Shown: positions 10,901 through 20,580 of the stretch, in pieces
Numbering within the stretch: the first letter of the stretch is position 1
Layout: every line of letters begins with the position of its first letter
Origin: Marsupella aquatica
Lineage: Eukaryota > Marchantiophyta
Direction of reading: 5' to 3'
Length of the DNA: 64,000 bases
Assembly (NCBI GenBank): GCA_973895155.1
Contig: OZ316898.1
Location: forward strand, 6,944,001 to 7,008,000
Notes under the pieces: model-generated
The model's database searches: none
Seen by the model: only the letters and a program-made list of their open reading frames with translations
What the model was told of the DNA's origin: nothing
Translations under genes and position numbers: made by a program

Positions 10901-13900
10901 GATCAGTAAAAGCTGCGGATTTTATCTTATCCTGTCAATTTCTGAGAGGAGATCAGGTAGTCAGTCACCAGTGGACATCTCTTGTTAGGTCATGCATAGT
11001 GCAAACAACAATTAGACTAATATCCGGTGTTTTTCCAGACGGTGGAGAAGAGGCCCCGTGAGATGATGCTTCGACGAGAGTTTGCAAACGCTGTTGGTTA
11101 CCTTAACAACATATTTCCAGAAGACAGTCGGCTGAAGTTCATTCATTGGGACTACCACAAGTTTGCTAAAAGGTTTTCTCTCAGCTCCATTACCAATATC
11201 ATATCTGAAGGTCGTTTCGGTCATTTTGACATGAATTAATGTGTTATCGTTTCTGTGTTGCAGTAAGTCAGCAAATGTTCTAGCAGTCCTTGGTGCCGTA
11301 GCCAGTGAAGCTTTGGACCTCACTGGCATATATTATAGTGGAAAGCCTTCCATAGCTAAGCGGAGGGGACGACTACAGAGATCTTCTACTACAACGATGC
11401 AAGTTTCTTCACCATCCTTTCATTCCTCTCAACAAATCCTCTTTGAGATGCTCGTCGATCTGATCTAACTTTGAAACATTTAGGAGACTTGTTTCCCATT
11501 ACTGGGTCTCTAGGGTGCCAACGTCTTTTTGCTGGAAGTCTGTGAGTATACAGAAACGATTTTAGTCCACCGACGAAGATATTTTGCTGCATCTCCAGAC
11601 CTAGGTGCGGCTGGGGGGTGACGAGAATTGGAAGAATTGTTCCGATCACCTGGAAGCATTGTGTTTAGGCTACTTCGGACGAATGAATGCAACAGGGACG
11701 ATTGTATCTGTGGAGTTGCTGTTGCTGTTAGATACGTATGATGTGCCACGAAGAACATGAAACCTTGTGCTGTACCCATTTCTTGTTGCGTGTACAAAGG
11801 GTCCTGTTACAACCAGTAATTATTTGGATTGCTCTTGTGACTACAGGGAGACCATTTTGGGGCGAATGTCTCCCCCTCCAGTCAGAGAACTAACCAGAGA
11901 TTTTGGGAGCATGACCATCACCGGCGTCAGCAGCATAATTCGGGATATAGAAAAGGATCGTGCGAAAGAAAGGCCGCTTGCTACAGGAAGAAAACCTCAC
12001 TTTCAGTGCGGAGTTTTGAGAACAAATTGTATTGATTGTCTTGACCGTACAAATGTAGCACAGTATGCTTATGGATTAGCAGCCATTGGTCGCCAGCTCT
12101 ATGCTTTGGGGTACACCGATGCAGTTAAGGTCGACCCAGATTCTGGAGTGGCGTCAGCGCTGATGGACATGTATCAAAACATGGGTGATGCTCTTGCTTT
12201 GCAGTATGGTGGTTCAGCAGCGCACAACACTGTAAGTTTGGTGTTGTAGGAGAGTTTTAGTGAGAAACTCTCTGCTTTCTGTGAAGAATTCAGATCAGTA
12301 ATGCATGTCATAGACAGAAACCAAGTACCATGATTCCAGAGTAGCTTTCAGTGCAATTCAAGGAAAATGTCCTCTAATTAGAACATCCGATATCCATGGT
12401 ATATTGTGGTTAGACCGTGCTTTTTTCTCTTTAACAAAACCCTTTCACGAAATCCCCGTTGAATTCCGTGTTTTCTGCTATTCTCTGTCTGGTCTAATGT
12501 GTGAGTTACACTGTTCTGCAGGTCTTTCATGAGAAACAGGGAAAATGGAAGGCTACGACCCAGTCGAAAGAATTTTTGAAGTCTATCAAACGTTATTATA
12601 GCAACACATACACCGATGGTGAAAAACAGGATGCTATAAACTTGTAAGGCTGGCCACTGTCCTTTATAATTTTAGTGTATCGGTTTACATCTTCTCATAG
12701 ATTGATTGGATGGCCGTTCGATACAATGCTTGCTTTGGTTCCCAACCGTGCATGTAGCGTTGTCTTATTCTGGATTTTTTGTGCCATGCTATTTGTTTAC
12801 AATGTACTAGGAAAGACGTCACATGAGGCTGCGTGTGTCCGGTATGTGTGCTATATTTATTGATAAGGTTTCATTGCTTCTTTACCGACCTGAATGGACG
12901 TAAAAGGCCGAAATGAAAACAATTTCTTCCAGGAATTAGAACGAAATTTTGTTTGACAATATTGATGGCATACTGGATAAAGACGCATGTTTTTCTCTTA
13001 TGTTGATATTCCTCTTCTCGAGGAAGTGTTGTTGTAGTAGTTTGATACAATCAGACAATTCGTAGTACCATAGCTTCACTAGCCACAATATTTAAATGGA
13101 AACTTATCACAATAAATAATGGTGCCATATTCGCTGCTCACGAATGGAAAACTCCTTGTGAAGGTTTTTGGGACATTTTCAGCCACAGGAAGGCAAACCT
13201 GCTCTCTGGGATCTTGATTCTGACTATTATCTACATCTGGGGGGCTTCGGTGATGAATCTCCAAAAGAAGCTGATAGGTAATGCTGGAAGCTTTTACTAG
13301 CTTTAGGTTCACGGCCACCTGGAACTTAGACGGAAGGGCATGGTATTTGATTTGTTCTTTCGATTGCTTAGGAACGGAGAAAACGAATAGTGCAAACGAT
13401 TGCTTTGCAAATACTCGGAGGATTCTTTCGGTCAAAAACAGCTTCCCAGAATACCTGACACGGCACAGAAAGCGACTACGGTTTTGATGTGAAATGGTCG
13501 TCGTTTCTACCTTTTCCTTGTTTTCCTTCTAGATTGGTGAATGTTTTGGAGTGCTGTGGTCAAGGGCTCACGAGTTTACTCTCCCCCTGTTTTGGTGTAC
13601 AGGGTTGCCCAAAAACCTTGGATGGAACCTGTGGTTCAACAAAACTTGAGTGGTGCTATCTCATTTTTCCCAGCATATCGGCAGGATTTTCGACTTGCAA
13701 AGTTGACTTCTTTCGACAAGCTCTTTCAGATTACTTGTGGTCCAATAAAGAACGTCCGCTTGTATAATGAATCTGAGAATAGGATTGGAGGAGTTTCAAT
13801 CACAGCACCTGACGCTGCGTAAGTCTTATGGAGAAAGTTATCTCCTTTAACCGTTGTCGAGAGTCGAGATAGTTGTCTCTTTTAGTACATATTGCTGCTT

Positions 13901-15520
13901 ATTGAAAGGTCTAGTCATGTTCGTTGTTTTAACCGATTCCTTAGTTGTTCAAAGCAGTCAGCACTGTTGGGACAAACACCTAAAAGGCTCATAAGAGGAG
14001 TATTCGTTTGCTGGATTTTAGTAAATTATTTTTTAAGGATAGTCAACAGTCTTTCAACAGCATCGGGCCTTGAATGCGCTAAACAGTTCGTTTAAGTAAA
14101 AAACGTCGGCAGTCGAGAAATTGTATCAGTTCTGTGACCCTGTTCTTATTGGTGCAGCGAGGTGCAGCTGAAGAGTCCGAATTGGCTGTTTGGCCAACGC
14201 AAGCTTGAGGAACCAAATGTAACTAGTGCCGAGACTTCGCAAAAGGATAAAACCAAAGCGACAGATGATAAAGCCATTCGTGATTTTTCGGACTTCGATT
14301 GGCTGGCTTCTTCTGGGCCAACAGAAGAGGACATAAGCGATAGGTGAGATTTCCTTGATTACCCGGTTAAAAATTTTGATGACGTTATTCTTGTTGGAAT
14401 CTTTTGGAATTCAGTTTCTTTTTCTTTTCATGTACGCCAATTAGGATCAAAAATGATTGTAGAGAGTCCTTGCCATAACAAGCAGCAATTTCTAGTCCAC
14501 TGTAGGATTGCCGACATGGCTTGAAGATGTATGATAAGAACTTGCGAGGCTTATGTATGATAAGAACTTGCGAGGCTTATGTATGATAAGAACTTGCGAG
14601 GCTTATGTATGATTTGATATAGTAGCTAAGGCTCATGTTCCAACTTTGCACAGGCAATTTCCGGCTTCTGTTGAGGATGATCTGGGCTGGTACGGTACTC
14701 TTCTTCTTCCAGGCACTGTTGGGGATAGTAGAGCCAATCAACATTATGTGGATTGTTGCAAAGTAAGCTCTCCAGAAAGCATTAATCCTCCTTTGCATTT
14801 GGTCGAGTTCATCTCCTAGGTATGAAAGTGAGGGCTCCATTGCTTCTTGGTGAGCGATTCATTGTATATTCATGTTTGATGAAGTAAGGTCTTAACTGTT
14901 CTACATCACCAATGGCGCTGCAAGCTCAAGTGGTATCGCCAGCGCAAATGTTTCTTGTTGCGCCATCTAATGTGATTTATGGATGCTGGGCAGTGGATAT
15001 CTATAGTTACTACGATTGCCTAACAGCATAAATTGGGCCAGAGTTACCCAAACAAAGACGTACCTCTGCTCCTAGTGTCCTACCATCTTGATTATGTGTT
15101 GAAATTTTTACTTTCAGTTTAGAAAACCACTATTTTTGAAGTTTAAATAAGATAGGATTTCTTGCGAAGAGCGAATAGTGTTCGACCAGGACGATGTTCC
15201 TGGGTGGAATATTGGTGATCTAACATATCATTGTGGAACTTTAGGGTCCAATGGAAGGCCTTGCGGACATCGAATCTGCGGAGGCATCTGACTTGCCTAT
15301 AATGGATGAAGTGAGCGAGGAATATGCTAATACCTTCAAATCAGACGGCGTGGAAGCTGCCATGGCAGCTGCAATGAAAGAATACGGTGAGATTGGGAGT
15401 GATATCGCAAGCATAATGCCTGGTGGAGGGCCGTCTGTGGAATACAGCAGCAATTTTGCTCAATGGGTATTTAAAAGGGCTACTGAATATGTCAGAGAAT
15501 CAGAAGTCTTTGTCGCTTGA
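7944..15520 (+). CDS. SAC-domain phosphoinositide phosphatase, FIG4-like (plant SAC1-5 group)
   Basis: Sixteen exons: 7944-8063, 8254-8458, 8776-8941, 9196-9418, 9607-9683, 10191-10384, 10690-10787, 11039-11172, 11264-11398, 11847-12231, 12522-12643, 13164-13277, 13603-13818, 14158-14343, 14654-14762, 15245-15520. All phases close into 879 codons, typical of plant FIG4-like SAC proteins. FTLYETR opens the SAC domain; RYLKRG (about 224-229) and [10 protein letters not shown] (about 268-277) follow. The catalytic CX5R(T) is CIDCLDRT at about residues 472-479, inside [12 protein letters not shown]. The plant-specific C-terminal extension is acidic and less conserved. By family, it dephosphorylates PI(3,5)P2 on vacuolar/endosomal membranes. 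Start: the ATG at 7944 is followed by GCC (good plant context); in-frame ATGs at 7869 and 7929 are alternatives. Exon 1 encodes an alanine run from a GCA repeat. Introns 7 and 9 appear to use GC donors. The exon 9/10 junction is the least certain part. Confidence 0.9.
14527..14604 (+). repeat. 26-bp tandem repeat, three identical copies, in a SAC intron
   Basis: The unit ATGTATGATAAGAACTTGCG + AGGCTT occurs three times back to back at 14527, 14553 and 14579 without differences, followed by a partial fourth start (ATGTATGAT). It lies in the intron between exons 14 and 15, about 50 bp before the acceptor at 14652-14653. Identity of the copies implies a recent expansion, probably polymorphic in length. 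Confidence 0.9.
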
Positions 15521-17872
15521 ACTGTCGGAAGCATTCTCAACCCTGTGTATATATTCTGGTGGACCTAGCTGACACATTAGAACCACTGTTCTGGTGTTAC
15601 TGCTTCTTCCAAGCTCGTCGATGCCTTCCAGCTTTGTACATTAGACACAGGGCCATCGACGACCACCCTTTGAGGGGCCTTCTGAACGGCTCCATCACTG
15701 GATAGTTGAGTAAGATTCTAAACTCTGCCCAATTTTTGAGTGGTGGAGGGAAACCGGACTGCAGTTCACTACCATTCAAGAAGTGAAGGTTGCTTCACAA
15801 CTTGATGGCATTCTTATCAATGGAGGGGATAGGTTTTTTACTGATTAGTGCTGGGTGTGATCGGTTCAACACTTAATGTGCTGACAATCTCGAAACTTCT
15901 TTGTCAGTATCTTATACATTTTGAGGTTCAGAACCAGCCAACTCTCGAACGTTGTCTTTATGTTGCTGGGACACATGAGGATCTCCTGCTCCTGTGCATT
16001 GGGTAATTGTCCTGCAAGAGTACGAAGATCATTAGGTTTGTCAGCTTTTGTTGCAAAAGCCGTGTGGAAGTACGAACTGTAGAACTCAGTCGACCATCAG
16101 AGATGTGTACAGATTTCTCACTAATATTTAATAGAAAGCAGTTTACAATGAACAAATGCGGCTCAAGAAATATAATTATCTTTGAAGATCAGCCTGGTGT
16201 AGTGAGTAGCAAGCAAATTTGTAAAATTTGGTACTTCTGTGCCGTGACAATAAAGCTACACATGATGTGTGGAGATGTTGAGATGAGCCAGGAAGGTCCT
16301 GAATTGTCTGGATTCCAAATCGATAATCATTGCTGTCGATCATCTCCTTCATGGCTTCTAGGAATCTGTATTGACCTTTTCCAGTAGAATAGCCTGATCC
16401 CCTTGAGTTGAATGTGGGATGACTTTGATTGTTGTGTATGCACCTTTGCAATGGAGGTCAACGGAAGCAAGAGTAGCTTGTAAGGACGTCCCACGGTTAG
16501 TTGAATATTTCAGGACCTAGTTGAGAAGTTCTGACTTGCTGTGAATTGGTTCGCAGTTTCAATTTGAAATGAGTATTGAATGAGATTGTCCAAGCAGTAC
16601 TCAGTGTGTGGCAACTTTAGAGGGAACAATTTCCTCTGTTTTTCTTAGTCTTACTCGTGCTTCCGTCCTCATGAGCATGAGGGGTTTCAAGCAATTTTCT
16701 CCGAAGTTCTATGCCACAAGGCAGAACTAAATCCCTTGGAAGAATGGGTAGAAACTACTGCGACTTACAAATGACTCTCTTACAAGCCTCAGAGGACACT
16801 GGATCTCTTGAGCACTTCAGATTTGGATTTCTAATAGTTATCCTACTGCAACCTTCTCCTGTAGTATTTGACTGACAGACTTTGCTGGCCCTCTTGTTTG
16901 AAAGCTCTATGGCATCGAGCCTACTGGAAGTTGGGAGAGTGGGTATGACTACAATTTTGAAGATCATGGCTAGACTGGCCTTTGCAATCTCTACCTACCT
17001 ATTGCAGACCTCATAATATCTCTCTCGTAAAACTTGCTTGTATAAGCAACATGTGCAAGTATTTGTGGAGATTGTTGACTACTTACCACAGGGATTTGGG
17101 AGAATGACTCCATACGAATCACTCACTGCATACGAACCATTTGCCAGAGCATGAGCTATTCTTAATCCGTCTTGCATTGATTGACTTAAGTCAGTTTCTA
17201 GTTCCAACCAATCACCTGGGAAGCGTGAGGAACTTCATGAGAATATGAGATGGTGGAGCTTATGAGCCCTCACATGCACAGAAGATTGCAAACATTTATG
17301 GCAATATAGACCTTCAAAAAATTGCTAGTGTTTGAGTAGATTGACAAGAGTTTGCAATCTAATAATACATTCCTCAAAGAGCTTTTGTGTTGGAGGAAAG
17401 CATAGGAACCATGCTTAAAGCAGGTTGCGTTATTGCTTACTTTTGGGTCGGTTTGAAGCAACTTCTGGGGTAGAGGATCCTAAACCCTCTTAGCAGAGTG
17501 GCCCCAGGGAACTGATTTTTAAGTCCCTAATGGAATGCAAATCAGTCAAATTGAAGCGTTGTGGTGGAACTCATGTGTCTGGAAAACCAGAATCTGAAGC
17601 CAGGATGTCTCCACATTTGTCAAATTGCTTGACTTTCTCAACTGGAATGGAAACTCCCTTTTCTGCTCAGATGATCCTTACTACACCTAAAGTGAAATGT
17701 GACAGAAAACTCGTCTTTGGAAAGTAGTAGTTCTTTGGATTCTCAATGAAAGTTGGCAAAATTAGACTTATTGGAAAGATCTTTCCCAATGGCTTCTGTC
17801 AAACCCAAGGATAGCTATTCTGATGCATTGCAAGGGAAAATTGGAGGCCAAGATCTGTTGATAAAATAATTT
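15521..17872. other. Spacer downstream of the SAC gene, including its 3' UTR
   Basis: The first part must contain the 3' UTR of the phosphatase. An AATAAA lies near 16249 but is far from the stop codon, so I do not assign it as the poly(A) signal. The small ORFs here have no recognisable motif. From about 16450 on I see nothing to annotate until the SINE fragment at 17873. Confidence 0.5.
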
Positions 17873-17950
17873 TGTGGAGGGAGGATTGGACATGGGACCT
17901 CTCCATTCTAGGCTCATCCTTTGGCCAACTGATCAAAGCCAGTTGGTTGA
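17873..17950 (-). mobile_element. tRNA-derived SINE, truncated copy (head only)
   Basis: On the minus strand this reads like the 5' head of the SINE family seen at 26474-26803, 41181-41506 and 43842-44140: a leader, an A-box-like TGATCAGTTGG, a spacer of about 30 bases, then a B-box-like region (CATGTCCAATCC, with one or two changes from GGTTCAATCC) and a run into CCTCCAC. The body and tail of the element are missing, so this copy is truncated or badly decayed. Confidence 0.6.
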
Positions 17951-18084
17951 CTCTTTATTTCTTCTCACATGTCACTCTCCCATGTAATCTCTTATGTAAT
18001 ATGTATCATCTGAGAAAACAAGAGGGTTTTGCTTTTGTATTCACGGTTGTCCCAGCCTTCCCACACAGTTTTGCAAACCAAGAG

Positions 18085-18560
18085 CTTCATCTACTGTTCA
18101 CCGGAATTAGTGTTATGCAAGAATTAATGTTAGTACAAAAATTAGTGTTACTAACTTATTAACACTTATTTTAGTAAGAGTTATTTTGAGTCCAAGTACC
18201 ACTTATTTTTGTCGGGTTTTCAGAATATTTCTCTTCTCTTTTGTTATAATTTCTTGTAAAAAATGGATGATCTCGAGTCCAAAATAACACTAATTATTGT
18301 GGAGTTTTTGAAATAGATATTTTCCCTCTAGTTTCCACTTTTGAGACCACAATAACATTAATTCATGTGCACAGAAATAGTGTTAGCACAAAATTACTAT
18401 GAACTAATTTGCAAGTAGACTCTGAAAGTTGGCACTCTCAAATTAGTGTTAGTCACACTAAATATAGGAAACAATGAAAACTAATTTTCAAGTAGACCCT
18501 GAAAATTGGCGTTCTCAAATTAGTGTTAGTCACACTAATTATAGGGAACAAATTAGGTAT
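18085..18560. repeat. AT-rich repeat with many TTAGTGTTA motifs
   Basis: TTAGTGTTA and close variants recur along the stretch, and 18405-18475 and 18480-18550 form a diverged tandem pair of about 74 bp (AAGTAGACTCTGAAAGTTGG versus AAGTAGACCCTGAAAATTGG). A related segment is at 38385-38760, sharing CTACTGTTCACC-like ends and AAATTAGTGTTATT blocks. It is non-coding and probably a decayed non-autonomous element. Confidence 0.5.
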
Positions 18561-18644
18561 ATCCAAGGAACATACTTGTTCAGGGTTTTGCCTTTTTAAC
18601 CATGGTGGTGAATGTTAGCTTGTGTCAAGGCCTAGTTGCTAAGA

Positions 18645-18800
18645 ATATTTGTTATCAAAATTTTACATTATTTTTGATCATTAAATCTCCCTAGATTCTG
18701 GCTAATGGGGTATGTTGATAGGCGAAAATTTGACTAGTGGAACAATAAAAAAAACTAGCCAAATTTCGCCAAAAGTGAAGAAGAATTTGGAGCTCAATTA
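18645..18800 (+). repeat. Fragment related to the inverted-repeat element at 38985-39632
   Basis: The block TCTGGCTAATGGGGTATGTT followed by an AAATTT...GCCAAAAGTG segment matches the right arm of the element at 38985-39632 (CTAATGGGGTGTGTTGCTGG, then AAATTTTGCCAGAAGTGGC). Its upstream flank (AAATCTCCCTAGATTCTGG) matches, in reverse complement, the left arm's AATCTAGGGAGATCTGATGG. A further weak relative is near 29740-29870. Confidence 0.45.
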
Positions 18801-20580
18801 ATGTTCGTTACAAAAAAATCATTTTCCAGGGCTCCGTTTCAAGTGTTCGCCACTAAAAAGCACGTGTCTGATCCTTTCCAAGACGATACACTATACGATA
18901 TTACAAATGGATACCGATCACGCAATGATTATACGGTACGGTACCGTACCCGAATTGCAGGTGGACAGGCAGTTGACGTCCGGCCCAAAGTCCGAGGCGT
19001 CCCGTTGCCGAGCCCAAAGTCCGAGGCGGGGTGGCAGGCTGCGCTTGGATAACGAGTTGGACCGGGAGGAGGTCTGGGTGACCAGAGAGAATCGAACAAA
19101 CAGTAACACACGGTAGAAAACACAAATGCGGTACCGACGCAATTCACTCAATTCACCCAACATCTCGGGCCCATCCACGTAAACTACGCCCGGCATGACG
19201 GTGAGGTTACACTCTATAAGTGCAATATACGTAAGTGCAAAAATAGCCAGGCGTCCCCGTTCTTCGCTACTTTGCACTTCTTTTGCACTTTTTTAAGTGC
19301 AGAGAGTAGTACACTAATGGGAAAATATGTAAGTGGATACCCTATAACGGTTTATGCACGCATGTGGGTAACCGTACAATCCTTGGACTTTAAGAGAAAT
19401 CATTTTTATGTACACTTTGCACTTAAGAGATAGGGGATCACACTTAGGGCAAGGATGTAAAATTTAGAAGGGAATTCACAAGAATGCAGAGGGCCATTGC
19501 ATATGGCGGTGCTAGCTCTTACCAACAATTCCCTATATTTGCACTTATGATAAGTGCAAACCATTGTTTCGTTTTGTATTTTCGACTTATGGCGAGAAGT
19601 CTCCATTTAGCAAAAATTGTGTACCTCACTGGTACGGCACACTATGACCACTAGATCTATTTATGGTCAGATCTGGACCGTTGATCTGGCAGTTATTACT
19701 AAAACTTTGTAAAAACGTACTTTGTATCATCCTCAAGCCCTCTTCATCCTCACTTGGTAGCAAATGTATGAAAATTTGCCCACAAAGGAAACAGTGGCGC
19801 AAATCCTTGAGGCTCCAGGATGCATCCTGGAGGCTTCGTGAGGGAGTGTGCACTTAGAAAGAGATTACGGTACGGTTGTACGCACGATTTTAATGCTGCG
19901 CGAGCGCGCGTGGTTCGGTGGTCCTCCAATGAGGTTGGTTGGCGGGGCCACCGGGGCGTAACTTATGACCGGGGTTAAAGTGACCGCTGCTAATTAAGTA
20001 CCGGAGACCGACAGAGATCAAACCCTAATCAAAGGCCAATTCGCTGACGAAGAATGTCGATCGAAACAGAGTCTGAGGAACGGGATTGACTTAGACGGAG
20101 AGGGAGAGAGAGAGGCAGATAGGGAGAGAGCGAGAAGGAACTCCACGTCGTGCAAAGCCTTTTAGAAGGATTTGGTGTGAGGATGAGGCGAGATTTTGGA
20201 ATTGGTGCTGAAAGACAAGGAAACAAAGGGGATTGTTGAACGACGTCTGTGGCATGGCGGCTTGTGGAAGAGGATGGTGGACGACTTCGACTCGCCGGGG
20301 GCAGGGAGCCATTTGGGACGAGAGGGCGAAGAAAGAGGAGTAATTAGGGGAATGTGATGGTGTGTTCAATTCGTTCTTGTGGGGACGATTGGAGCGATGA
20401 ATGCATCGTGGAAGGAGGAGGGGTCCATGCTTGACGATTGTTGAAGATCCGGGTCCGTTCGGACTTTCGAAGAGAAGCACGGAATTTATGATGATGGAAA
20501 ATTTAGTTGGTGGCATTTGACGGTGGAAAGGGAATTGAGGCAGCTGGGCGAGGCGCTCTAGCGTGAAGTAAAGGAAGAAG
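18801..20580. other. Spacer and leader region upstream of the SWIB gene
   Basis: No convincing gene. The stretch includes a near-perfect palindrome around GGTACGGTACCGTACC (about 18940-18955), several AAGTGCA/TGCACTT motifs in both orientations between 19215 and 19560, and a GA-rich purine stretch (about 20096-20138) likely to be in the promoter or 5' UTR of the gene that starts at 20581. A long antisense ORF over the leader looks like an accident of the purine-rich composition. Confidence 0.45.

Noticed and set aside
13281-13487. ORF between SAC exons 12 and 13 that could be an exon
   Set aside because: No acceptor gives a good frame; direct joining of 13277 to 13603 is in phase, with a strong pyrimidine tract before the acceptor.
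16246-16260. AATAAA as SAC poly(A) signal
   Set aside because: More than 700 bp after the stop codon; a common hexamer in AT-rich DNA, so not assigned.
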